A stretch of DNA of 64,000 bases, taken from Psychrobacter sp. JB385 (lineage in GTDB: Bacteria > Pseudomonadota > Gammaproteobacteria > Pseudomonadales > Moraxellaceae). This document shows, one piece after another, positions 28,848-38,000 of the stretch (positions are counted from its first letter, which is position 1; each line of letters starts with the position of its first letter). Location of the stretch: assembly GCF_900163785.1 (NCBI RefSeq), contig NZ_FUKN01000005.1, positions 186,001 to 250,000 of the forward strand. The letters run 5' to 3'. A program made the position numbers and the translations under genes. The notes under the pieces are model-generated. The model ran no database searches. It had not been told where the DNA came from and saw nothing but the letters and a program-made list of their open reading frames with translations.

Positions 28848-29660
28848 TTAGGGTAAGAAAATCGAGATATGCGCCTGCTCTTTGTTTTCTTGAATCACAT
28901 GATCGTATGCTGACAGTTGATTGTCAGAGAAGCTATTAGTAAGCTGCCACATGGTGGCAAATATTGCACTCAACAATACGGCAATCACAGCAAGAATAAC
29001 CCATAGTGGTGTTTCACTCGTAAGCGTATGTTTGATTTGATCAGGTATTGCCCAAAATGGTGAAAACTCGTTCTTATTGCCCCGCAAGTGCTCAATTTCA
29101 TCACCCAAACGCGAGATAAGATAGCGGATTTTTTCGGGGGCTTCTAGGCGATACTTGCCTTGGAAACCAAGTAGCATAGCATAGTGATAAATTTCTAGCG
29201 CAGGGAGACGTTTCTCACCTTGCTCACGCAACCTATCTAAACGCTCAAAAAACTCATTACCAGCAATTTGTGAGCCAAACAAATCAAGCTGTAAAGGGTT
29301 GAGCTCCCATGTATCTTTGAGGGTCTGAAACTCAGGCTCTTGCGACGTCATAATTGTCTCATCAACCAAAGCACAATAAGCGTATTTTGCTTCATGAATG
29401 TCTTCTGACAAAAACCCTTTTTTGCGAGCATCATTCTCAAATTTATCTAAAAACGCATATATTTTTTGGCGAAATTCATAGGGCTTGGTACTAAAGTAAT
29501 GATTGCGTAATAAGAACACCAAGTAAAAGCCATCATACATGATATCGACCAGCGACTGGCTGCTGATACGTTTATCAAGACCAGTTGCTGAAACTTTTGA
29601 GGCGACTTCACCTGAATCTAGTAAAGAAGGTGCCGCACCCATTGAGTTATTCCCTGACAT
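28848..29660 (-). CDS. tssL: T6SS inner-membrane protein TssL (DotU/IcmH family)
   Basis: Component of the T6SS membrane complex, binding TssM in the inner membrane and TssK on the cytosolic side. The 270-residue protein has the cytosolic DotU helical bundle (about 35-195, with AKYAYCALVDETIM and HYAMLLGFQGKYRL as recognisable segments) and one C-terminal transmembrane helix (about 219-240), leaving about 30 residues in the periplasm. There is no OmpA-like peptidoglycan-binding extension, so anchoring must come from other proteins (the tagN-like gene is a candidate). AGGAACAGTC precedes the ATG. Last gene of the minus-strand T6SS operon. Confidence 0.94.
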   Translation of the reverse strand: MSGNNSMGAAPSLLDSGEVASKVSATGLDKRISSQSLVDIMYDGFYLVFLLRNHYFSTKPYEFRQKIYAFLDKFENDARKKGFLSEDIHEAKYAYCALVDETIMTSQEPEFQTLKDTWELNPLQLDLFGSQIAGNEFFERLDRLREQGEKRLPALEIYHYAMLLGFQGKYRLEAPEKIRYLISRLGDEIEHLRGNKNEFSPFWAIPDQIKHTLTSETPLWVILAVIAVLLSAIFATMWQLTNSFSDNQLSAYDHVIQENKEQAHISIFLP

Positions 29661-29832
29661 GACTGTTCCTAATGCAAATTGTTTGAAATGCTGATTATTT
29701 GAAATATTGATGAATATAAAGGTATTAAAAACTGCTTAGCCGTGAAAGATCTTTACCAGCAGAGATGGCAAGCGACACGTCACCTACAGAAGCGGCCCTT
29801 TCATACACCTATCGTCAAAAAACTTTAACAAC

Positions 29833-31179
29833 TTATTGTACGATGGCCATTAGCTCGATTTTTAGGTCATCAAAGCCATTCGGTACATAAATACAGAGAG
29901 ATTCTGACTTTATCATCTCTTCGTACAGCTCACCTACTGGCTCAATCGTAAAGTAGCTAAATCCTGGTCTGACAGGTATCGCACTAGGTACTTGAGTCAC
30001 ATGTGTAACAGGCGAACCTGGTAACGCTGACAACACACGTTTTTCGACAGAGTCAGGCGTTGCCACCTTAAAACGCCGCGGTACGATATCAATTAATTCA
30101 TGCATCGGTAATGAGGAACTAACAGACAGATACAGCTGTGAGCCACGTGTGACTTTATCACTACTCAGATCCCCTATATAGTAAGACGGTTTATTCTGAC
30201 GCAATGGAATCGATATAAAATTACTGGCGATGACGGTGTTGAGCAATTCACGAATGATTAAAACAATACTGCTAAACGCTTCATGTGCATTATCATGATG
30301 ATAAGCAGGCAAATCCCCTACTTTATATAATGAGCTAAAAGTGGCTAATTGACTGGCGACATTTAATAGCGCTTCATAAAGACGTTCTGGGTGTAAGCTG
30401 GCGTTGTTATATAAATGGCTCAATTGCGAGTAGGCTGTATTGAGCGTATGGAGCAGCCAAAAAGAGGCAATATCTGATGAGCGAAATTCTAGTAAGTCAT
30501 TGTTGGACTGTCGATGATGGTCATACAGTGAGGTAGATTTGGTATTAATCATCGTCATCAAACGATAGACTTGACCCACGAGCGCAAGATTACTTTTGAT
30601 ATGAACACTCGGTACAATATAATCGTCATCTACCTGATACAGACCTTGAGTGGTCCGCACAAGCTTTGTGACCAATAGAGATACGGTGTCTCGACTGGGA
30701 GCCTGTGATGAATGACTCAACTGTAGACTTGGCGACAATTTAATGACATCGATAACGGCTTCAGCTGCTTGACTAAATAAATCTTGAGCTTCGACCGTAC
30801 TTTTCACATAGCGGGCTGGATTGTCGCTGTGCTCAGCCTGTATATTACTACCACCACTATGAACTATCTCCAAGCTTAGAAATACAAAAATCTCATCGCT
30901 ATTATCTTGATGGTTTAAGGTAATGGCTTTTGGTAAGGCGTCTGTACGAGGTGCTTGATATATTGTGCCATCTGGCAACACAGCATAGATGCTTTGAAAA
31001 CTTAATATATTACTCTCTAAGAGTTGTTTATCAATCTGAACATCAGATATGCCATAAGCATACGGATGCATTAGCGTCATACTTAATGTTCGCTGTGCAT
31101 TATGATAGGTGTCTTGAAGTTGAAAATGTTGAGGACGCAAAAACAGACCCTCACCCCATAGTACTCTGTGTTTACTCAA
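29833..31179 (-). CDS. tssK: T6SS baseplate protein TssK
   Basis: Links the T6SS baseplate to the TssJLM membrane complex; cytosolic trimer by family. The 448 residues begin with the very conserved VLWGEGLFLRPQHFQ and run through the shell-like domain (TssK resembles siphophage receptor-binding proteins) to a C-terminal receptor-type domain. The start codon is a TTG at 31179, preceded by GGAG whose first bases form the end of the tssJ-like stop region (TAGGAG), so translation is probably coupled to the upstream gene. The gap to tssL is 172 bases with nothing in it. Confidence 0.95.
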   Translation of the reverse strand: MSKHRVLWGEGLFLRPQHFQLQDTYHNAQRTLSMTLMHPYAYGISDVQIDKQLLESNILSFQSIYAVLPDGTIYQAPRTDALPKAITLNHQDNSDEIFVFLSLEIVHSGGSNIQAEHSDNPARYVKSTVEAQDLFSQAAEAVIDVIKLSPSLQLSHSSQAPSRDTVSLLVTKLVRTTQGLYQVDDDYIVPSVHIKSNLALVGQVYRLMTMINTKSTSLYDHHRQSNNDLLEFRSSDIASFWLLHTLNTAYSQLSHLYNNASLHPERLYEALLNVASQLATFSSLYKVGDLPAYHHDNAHEAFSSIVLIIRELLNTVIASNFISIPLRQNKPSYYIGDLSSDKVTRGSQLYLSVSSSLPMHELIDIVPRRFKVATPDSVEKRVLSALPGSPVTHVTQVPSAIPVRPGFSYFTIEPVGELYEEMIKSESLCIYVPNGFDDLKIELMAIVQ

Positions 31180-31188
31180 GACCGTCTC

Positions 31189-31881
31189 CTACAAACAGCT
31201 GACTAATGGCTGCTGATAATATTTAAGTTTGGTTGTAAATGCTGGCACCAGCTTTGTATCTATACCTTCTATGATAGTCACATCACACGCACCCACACCA
31301 AGTGTCAGTGGCACATCCGTAGTCAAACTGGCTATTGGGATAAGAAACTGAGAGCGTTTTTTGGTATGTCTTAATCCTACTTTCACTGCAATAAATTGTG
31401 TATCAGGTGGCATGGTCAATGTCAGACTGACGTCACGATTGGGAATAATACTGATCTCTTTTGCAGCCAGCGTCTCAGTTTCACTAAACTGACTTTCCTC
31501 TTCCAAAAACGCAACATATGCGGTACTTGCTGTCCCTTGCTTTGTACGTCCAGCGTTGGCATTGGCGGTAGGTTTGATAGTCAAAGCAAACTGTTGGCGC
31601 TTTAGTCGCTCTTGTAATGCCTGCTGCTCATCTCTCATCATTTCAAGTTGCTGCTGCTGACGCTCGACGTGCGCTCTTAGATTCTCTAAATCGCTATCGA
31701 CCCTGCCTGCGCTACTGTCAGTCATAGTTTTAACATCGTTATTTATCAGAGAATCGCCCGCCTTGGCTGATTTTTTACTATTTATTTGACTCACTTGGTC
31801 GGTGCTACACCCCATTAAGACACTGCTGAATAAACAACTTATGGCGATCAAAGTCATGGGTAAAGTCTTACATATGTCCAT
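31189..31881 (-). CDS. TssJ-like T6SS lipoprotein with coiled-coil insert
   Basis: 230-residue predicted lipoprotein: signal with lipobox MGC (Cys25). A Ser/Lys-rich linker is followed by a Gln/Arg/Glu-rich coiled coil (about 63-96), then a beta-rich domain (about 105-230) whose pattern EISIIPNRDVSLTLTMPP...FIAVKVGLR fits TssJ, the outer-membrane lipoprotein that binds the TssM periplasmic tip. TssJ proteins normally lack a coiled-coil insert and are shorter. Similarity is pattern-level only. Position between tssK (9 bases downstream) and the tagX-like gene supports the assignment. Acinetobacter T6SS loci are described as lacking a canonical TssJ, so this may be the divergent equivalent. Confidence 0.68.
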   Translation of the reverse strand: MDICKTLPMTLIAISCLFSSVLMGCSTDQVSQINSKKSAKAGDSLINNDVKTMTDSSAGRVDSDLENLRAHVERQQQQLEMMRDEQQALQERLKRQQFALTIKPTANANAGRTKQGTASTAYVAFLEEESQFSETETLAAKEISIIPNRDVSLTLTMPPDTQFIAVKVGLRHTKKRSQFLIPIASLTTDVPLTLGVGACDVTIIEGIDTKLVPAFTTKLKYYQQPLVSCL

Positions 31882-31912
31882 TTTTTATATTTACCTTAAA
31901 ATATTATTGTTA

Positions 31913-32962
31913 TTATTGACTGGTTAATATTTCTGCCATTTCTGGACGACCGAGCACACCTTTTTTACGCAGCTCAACATGCCCCAAATCCATCATACGC
32001 CAGTCACCGCCCCACACAAGTCCAGCAGATTTGGCCACTTTACCATATAATTTATAACCCTGCATTGCCCAAGGATCCTTTTCACTAATGACAATCTTGC
32101 CATTCCTAATAAAAGCACTATCGGCTGCAAGACCAAACTGATGATAACTTTTGTATGATCCTGCTTTGGTTACATGAGAGCCTTTTTTAAGCAGTTTTGC
32201 CTGTCTTGCAGGACTTCGATAGCCTTCTAAAAGCACCATGTCATATCCATACTGATCACTCATAACCTTATATACCGTCAACAACCGTTGTACAAAATCT
32301 GAATTCATCTTTTTCCAGTTACGGTCAGCATTTTTGATATTGATATGGCCGCTATGTAAGTGTGAAGCCAGCATATCACCCGAATAGCCATTGGTATGAT
32401 CTTGTGTATGTAGTTCAGACAAATCAGGTTCGGATAATATGAGTGGCCTATTATCCTCAGGCATATTCGTCTGGGTTTCTGGCCAATACCCTTCTTCTGT
32501 TTTGCTGGCTTGGTAACTGGCAATCTCAGCGTCGAGTTCAGCGAATAATTCTTCCGGCGGCGGCGGCGGCGGTCGTAGACGCTCGCCTATTAGTAATTGG
32601 CTAATCTGTGAGTTGGCTGTGCTATACGGTGTGTCTTGTACATGATACACCTCTAGAGAGTTATTCGTGATCAAGGCATAGCATAGTCCAGCAGTTGTCA
32701 CAATTATCAGTAATGACAATACTGACACCAATGGGATTCGAGCAATATTCGGACGCGACAGAAAATTTTTCAATCGTTTGATATAAGAACGGAACAATTT
32801 GATTGCTGGTCGCTTCAATCGACGCTTGGTTTTAAAAACCTGTAATCGTTGCAAGAAAAGAACGGTTTTATGATATGAGCGTGTATATAACTGTCTATCA
32901 AAAAGCAGGCTCACTATAATGATAGAAACAACTATAAAGGTAGATACCAGCACATAAATCAT
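31913..32962 (-). CDS. tagX: TagX-like peptidoglycan hydrolase (M15 peptidase) of T6SS
   Basis: Predicted zinc-dependent peptidase cleaving peptidoglycan cross-peptides so the T6SS apparatus can span the wall, as shown for Acinetobacter TagX. The 349-residue protein has two transmembrane helices (about 1-21 and 77-98) flanking a strongly basic, cytosolic loop, then a six-proline run (131-136), then the M15/VanY-like domain (about 210-335). Zinc ligands are visible as His274 and Asp281 (SYHQFGLAAD) and His328 (GHVEL), with an upstream EGYRSPARQ motif. It opens the minus-strand T6SS operon tagX-tssJ-tssK-tssL. Name assigned by domain, topology and context. Confidence 0.82.
   Translation of the reverse strand: MIYVLVSTFIVVSIIIVSLLFDRQLYTRSYHKTVLFLQRLQVFKTKRRLKRPAIKLFRSYIKRLKNFLSRPNIARIPLVSVLSLLIIVTTAGLCYALITNNSLEVYHVQDTPYSTANSQISQLLIGERLRPPPPPPEELFAELDAEIASYQASKTEEGYWPETQTNMPEDNRPLILSEPDLSELHTQDHTNGYSGDMLASHLHSGHINIKNADRNWKKMNSDFVQRLLTVYKVMSDQYGYDMVLLEGYRSPARQAKLLKKGSHVTKAGSYKSYHQFGLAADSAFIRNGKIVISEKDPWAMQGYKLYGKVAKSAGLVWGGDWRMMDLGHVELRKKGVLGRPEMAEILTSQ
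32555..32572 (-). repeat. CGG trinucleotide repeat encoding hexaproline
   Basis: Six uninterrupted CGG units on the plus strand read as six consecutive proline codons (131-136) in the tagX-like gene. Confidence 0.9.
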
Positions 32963-33367
32963 AAGTAAAAGTTAGTAACCACAGTCATAAGCGTTAAATT
33001 TTAGAACATACGTCCGTCATTTTATTCAACGAGTATTATATAGATAAATAATGCGTTTTTAAAAATATTTGACTTAATTTTACTAATTTATCAATAACTT
33101 TTTAACCAAAACACCCGATAACCGCCCTTCAATGAACTAAAAATCTCAAATCACACCTAATATCCTTAAAAATCTGTCATTTTCATAAAATTATTTTGAT
33201 ACGGCGGTCTAAACCCAACTTTCTTTTAGACGTAAATTTGACAATGATAGAATAAAGTTCTCTTTTTTGTTGGCAAGCGCTGAGTAGATATCCTAGAATA
33301 CCTCCTATAAAATTTTGCCATGTAGCTGTCGCTATGAAATAACCCAACAAAAAAGGAGTTTCAATAA
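32963..33367. promoter_or_regulatory. Divergent T6SS promoter region
   Basis: About 400 AT-rich bases between the minus-strand tagX operon and the plus-strand tssM operon; promoters for both halves must lie here. A minus-strand frame (33183-33392) is not supported. An 18-base sequence at 33269-33286 recurs at 45994-46011. No sigma-54 box was found. Confidence 0.55.
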
Positions 33368-35002
33368 GTGAGCGTAAAAAAAGTACTGTCATATGGACGC
33401 TTTTCTTTGACGCTTTGCTTAGCGTTGTATCTTGTGTTGGTGTGGCTTTATTTTAAAGACAATGCGCAACAACTTACTCCAGCGGGGTTACTACTGTGGT
33501 TCGTTATTATTCCTTTACTGCTGCTTGGCTCTATTCTGACGCTTCTATGGTGGCAAAAAAAACAAGAGAAAAATGAAAATAATCGGTCAGATAGCGATGT
33601 AAACACATCCAATGAAGACAACGAAACCACTATGCCTGAGACTCATCCGCTATTTGTTTATAGTCGCGTCTGCTTGCCCGAAGGAAACTGTTGGTCTGAG
33701 GTGATTGACAACAACGAAGATTTGACCGTATTGAGTGAAGAGCTCACAGACGCCTACGGGCTACCACTATTAGTCAAACCAATTACGAGGCTCACCGAAG
33801 CCGCCTTTTTACCAAAAGTGTATGGTTCAAGCTTAGATTGGGATGATGAGACATTCGAAGAAGAAGCTACCCATACACAACATCTAGCATCGCCAAACAG
33901 TACAACCTTACGCTTATATGCACTGGTTCATGAGCTGCTTAATTTGAGTGATGACATATTATCCAACCTTGCTCAGCATGTTTACCAATACCATTCTGAA
34001 GACAAGGAGCAGTCTAATTCAGCCATTAATGTTCATCCTGAATGGCAACAGCATTATTTGGTTGGTGCTAGTGAGCAAAATACTGATGAGACCTTATCTA
34101 CTACTCATTCATTACCGCCGAAACTCTCTATTTATTTGTGTCTACCTAGCAGCGCCGATGCACCTTTTCTGACCACGGCAGTCAAAAACCAGCTAACAGA
34201 ATATCTTATCCCAGAGACAGCCTTCTCGATTACGTCTATCGTCACTGATGATGACAGCCATGCAGTAGATAGCACGCCAACTTGCAATATCACTGCGTTT
34301 ATCCATGAGCATGTAATGACATTGTCGCAGTCAGATGATCCTGAGCTGTGTTTGGTTTTGGTTGCAGACTCACAAATTAATGAGGAATGGTTAGATGATC
34401 ATCCGATTACCAGCCACGATACAACTGCTGTTCCTACTGAGGCTGGTACGCTACTCATATTTTTTAATCAAGCTGCACAGAATGTCATCGATATTGATGA
34501 CAAAGCCAGCGTATTGTTGACCGAGTTTGGTCCCTCTAATGATCAAAATGAAGAGAGCAACAATCGTCACTACCTTATGCATTTAACCGCCATTAAAAAC
34601 CTGTTAATAAGAAATGCTATGTCACTCTCCTCAACCAACTCCGCAGAAAAAGAGGAGATTAAAAAACCTTCTGACAAGCAAACTGATACAAAAAACAAAA
34701 CTAATGTTTCTCTTAAAGATATGAGCGTCACTGCTATTTCAGACATTAATCCACTAATACAATCTTACGATGTATCAGTATACTTAAATTTTCTTGAATC
34801 ATTTATAGCACAGGAAGCTCTAGTAAAAGAACAACATTTAGGGCATTATATGCCACTAAATAGCTGGTTGAAATCTTTTATCAGCGTATCACTATTTGTT
34901 GATTTGGCTAATGATAGCAAACAAGAGTTAGAAAAAACGTTTTTGATTACTCAACATAAGAAAAGTACGCTGCTCTGGTTAGCTGATGTTTCTGATTCAT
35001 AA
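33368..35002 (+). CDS. Unrecognised membrane protein of the T6SS locus
   Basis: 544-residue protein that I cannot assign to a named family. Two transmembrane helices (about 12-29 and 40-62) with basic residues on both outer flanks imply both termini are cytosolic, leaving a 480-residue acidic cytosolic domain. Within it are a conserved-looking segment at about 92-150 (SRVCLPEGNCW and the GLPLLVKPITRLTEAAFLP stretch) and an Asp/Ser/Lys-rich linker near 430-455. Start codon is GTG with AAGGAG nine bases upstream. It directly precedes tssM (66 bases) and heads the plus-strand T6SS operon, so it is probably a structural or assembly partner of the membrane complex; this is inferred from location. 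Confidence 0.75.
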   Translation: MSVKKVLSYGRFSLTLCLALYLVLVWLYFKDNAQQLTPAGLLLWFVIIPLLLLGSILTLLWWQKKQEKNENNRSDSDVNTSNEDNETTMPETHPLFVYSRVCLPEGNCWSEVIDNNEDLTVLSEELTDAYGLPLLVKPITRLTEAAFLPKVYGSSLDWDDETFEEEATHTQHLASPNSTTLRLYALVHELLNLSDDILSNLAQHVYQYHSEDKEQSNSAINVHPEWQQHYLVGASEQNTDETLSTTHSLPPKLSIYLCLPSSADAPFLTTAVKNQLTEYLIPETAFSITSIVTDDDSHAVDSTPTCNITAFIHEHVMTLSQSDDPELCLVLVADSQINEEWLDDHPITSHDTTAVPTEAGTLLIFFNQAAQNVIDIDDKASVLLTEFGPSNDQNEESNNRHYLMHLTAIKNLLIRNAMSLSSTNSAEKEEIKKPSDKQTDTKNKTNVSLKDMSVTAISDINPLIQSYDVSVYLNFLESFIAQEALVKEQHLGHYMPLNSWLKSFISVSLFVDLANDSKQELEKTFLITQHKKSTLLWLADVSDS

Positions 35003-35068
35003 TTTTTACTGAGCTCTATTGTTGGAAATACTCATTTCATTATTTTAAGACCACACTAGGTAGCACGC

Positions 35069-38000
35069 ATGTTTTCAAGGTTTTTTCATCTTATTTACAA
35101 CCCAAGAGTATTGGTCATTTTGGGCATTATCGTCGCTCTAGTGTTGCTATATGACTACGTCTCTCTTAAGACATTTTTTATCATTATCAGTATGCTCATT
35201 ACCTGTATGGTATTAGGAGCACTTGCTTATCATGTATGGAAAAAGCGCAAAGCCGCTTCAAATGAACTTAGTGACCTGGTACTGGTTGAAAAAAATAACG
35301 ACAGCCAAGTGGATAACCATCACTTAGCAAAAGATGAAAACGCCCAAGAAGTACAAGCATTACGTCAGCAAATGCAAGACGCCATCAAAACCATTCGTAA
35401 GTCAAAGATTGGCGATCAGACGGGTAAGGCGGCATTATATGAGCTGCCGTGGTATATGGTCATTGGTAATCCAGCCGCTGGTAAAAGCTCAGCTGTCTTA
35501 CATTCTAGTTTGAAATTTCCGTTTATGGAAAAAACCAATCAGCTTTCAGTAAAGGGGGTTGGCGGTACACGCAACTGTGACTGGTTTTTTTCAACCGAAG
35601 GCATTTTGCTCGATACGGCAGGACGATACTCTGTCTATGAAGAAGACCGTTCAGAATGGCTATCTTTTTTAAATTTGCTCAAAAAAAACCGACCTAAAGC
35701 GCCAATTAACGGCATTATTATCGCTGTTAGTATCGCTGAACTTACTAAGAATGATCCAAGCTATGCGTTAAATCTGGCCAAAAACTTACGCAGCCGAGTC
35801 CAAGATTTGACCGAACAATTAGAGGTTTATGCCCCTGTTTATGTGGTATTTACCAAGATGGATTTGATTTCAGGTTTCCGTGATTTCTTCAATGATTATG
35901 AACAAGAAGAACGCAGTCAAGTATGGGGCGCAACCATTCCCTATCCTGAAGACCCTGAAAATATCAATATTACCGATGTATTTGAAGAGCATTTTGGGGT
36001 ATTGGTCAACGGCTTAAAGGATTTGAGTACAACGAAGCTGTCTTTGCGTCATCAGCGTACCGTATCACCAAGTCTAATGACGTTTCCTATCGAGTTTCAA
36101 TCTTTGCGTCCGATGATACGCACGCTTATGCATGCTTTATTTGAAGACAACCCTTTTCAATTTAAGCCCATACTGCGTGGATTTTATTTTACTAGTGCCT
36201 TACAAGATGGCCAAGTTAGCAGCCAGATGACGCAGCAAATGGTACAAAACTATGATTTACACCCGCCAGCAGTACCCATAAACACTCAGCAAGAAACCAA
36301 TGATAAGCCCTATTTTTTACAAGACTTGTTTTCAAAAGTTATCTTAAAAGATAAGCATTTGGTTAAGCAGCACAAAAACCGTAACAGACGCAGTTATCGC
36401 GCATTTGCAACGCTAGGGGCAGTGATTGTTTTATGCATGACAGTTGGTCTATGGACATGGTCATACACTAACAATAAACAGCTGACTGAACGCGTCGCGG
36501 CGGACCTACAACAAGTGGCTGAACAACAAAAAAATGCTAATGGTGATCTAAAATCTCAGCTTGAGTCACTGAGTATCTTACAAAGTCGTATTGAGCAGCT
36601 TGAAGGTTATGAGGAGGACAAACCTTTATCGTTAAGCTTTGGTCTCTATCAAGGGGATAAGCTTAAACAAAAACTGCTGACAGAATATTATAACGGCGTC
36701 AATATCATTGTCTTAACACCTACCACGCAAAACATAGAAAGATTTTTGACAGAGGTCAACACCAATGCCACGCAGTTAGAAGTGCGCACAGACGAATCCA
36801 GTCCTGATGAAAACTCTGAAACTGCCACGAATGACGCTTACATTCAGTCTGATCCTACTGATGTTGAAGATGCTTACAATGCGCTTAAAGCGTATCTCAT
36901 GCTCGGCAACCATAATAATTTGGAAACCAGTCACTTAAGCGATCAGATGACCAGATTTTGGCGTAACTGGCTTGAAGCCAATCGTGCTGATATGCCCCAT
37001 GACAAAATGATTCGCCAAGCCGAGCGTATCTTAAGTTTTACATTAGCGCATATCGATGATCCCAGTTTTCCCCTTATCCAAAACGACTTAGGACTGGTAG
37101 ATAAAACTCGCCAGAATTTATCCAAAGTCAGTAAAGGCCAGCCTGCTCGTGAGCGTGTTTATTCTGAAATTAAGATGCGTTCTTCTGCTCGATTCCCATC
37201 AGTGACAGTCGCTCAAATCACTCAAAATACTACTAATGAAGCACTATTGGGCAGCTACGTCATTTCAGGTACGTTTACCAAACAAGCGTGGGAGTCTTTT
37301 GTCAGCGATGAGATTGATAAAGCCGCCACCACACGAGTGGTAGCAGACGATTGGGTACTAGCGACCAGTAGCCAAGACGATTTAACGTTGACTGGTAGTC
37401 CTGAACAAATCCGGCAGTATTTGGTCAGTCGCTATAAACAAGAATACATCAGTGAATGGAAACGCTTTTTGTCGCAGGTTTATGTTCGCGATAGTAAAAG
37501 CTTTGCTGACCATGCTGTCTTATTAAATCAGTTGTCTAATGCCACAGAATCACCCTTAAAGACTCTGTTTGAAACAGTGGACCGTCAAACTCAATGGGAC
37601 AATAAAACGGCCAATCAAACCTCAAATACCAGCAGTCAGTCTCGTCGCTCATTTATCGATTGGTTCAAACAAACCATATTGCGTCAAAGTCCTGCTGAAT
37701 TAAGACAAGCTGAAGCGGCGTTGAATAATAGCAGCGGGTCTAGCAACGCCACCTCTACTACTCCCACCACTTCGGGCGTAATCGCTCAAGAGTTCTCCTC
37801 TATACATGCTTTAGTGACGCCAAGAGAGGACAATCAAGACTTGTCGTTATTAGACAATTATATTTCAAGCTTAGGAAATATCAGAACGCGCTTTAACAAT
37901 ATTGCTCGTAGTAATGACATTGGTCCTGATGCGTTATTGTTTGCGTCACAGACCCTTAGCCCTGAAGGCTCAGAGCTAACAAAGTCTTTACAGATACTAG

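Noticed and set aside
33183..33392. Minus-strand frame of 69 codons with a lipobox-like LLSACQQ between the divergent T6SS operons
   Set aside because: It overlaps the 5' end and ribosome site of the 33368 gene, has no recognisable domain after the Cys and no ribosome site; kept only as a repeat observation.
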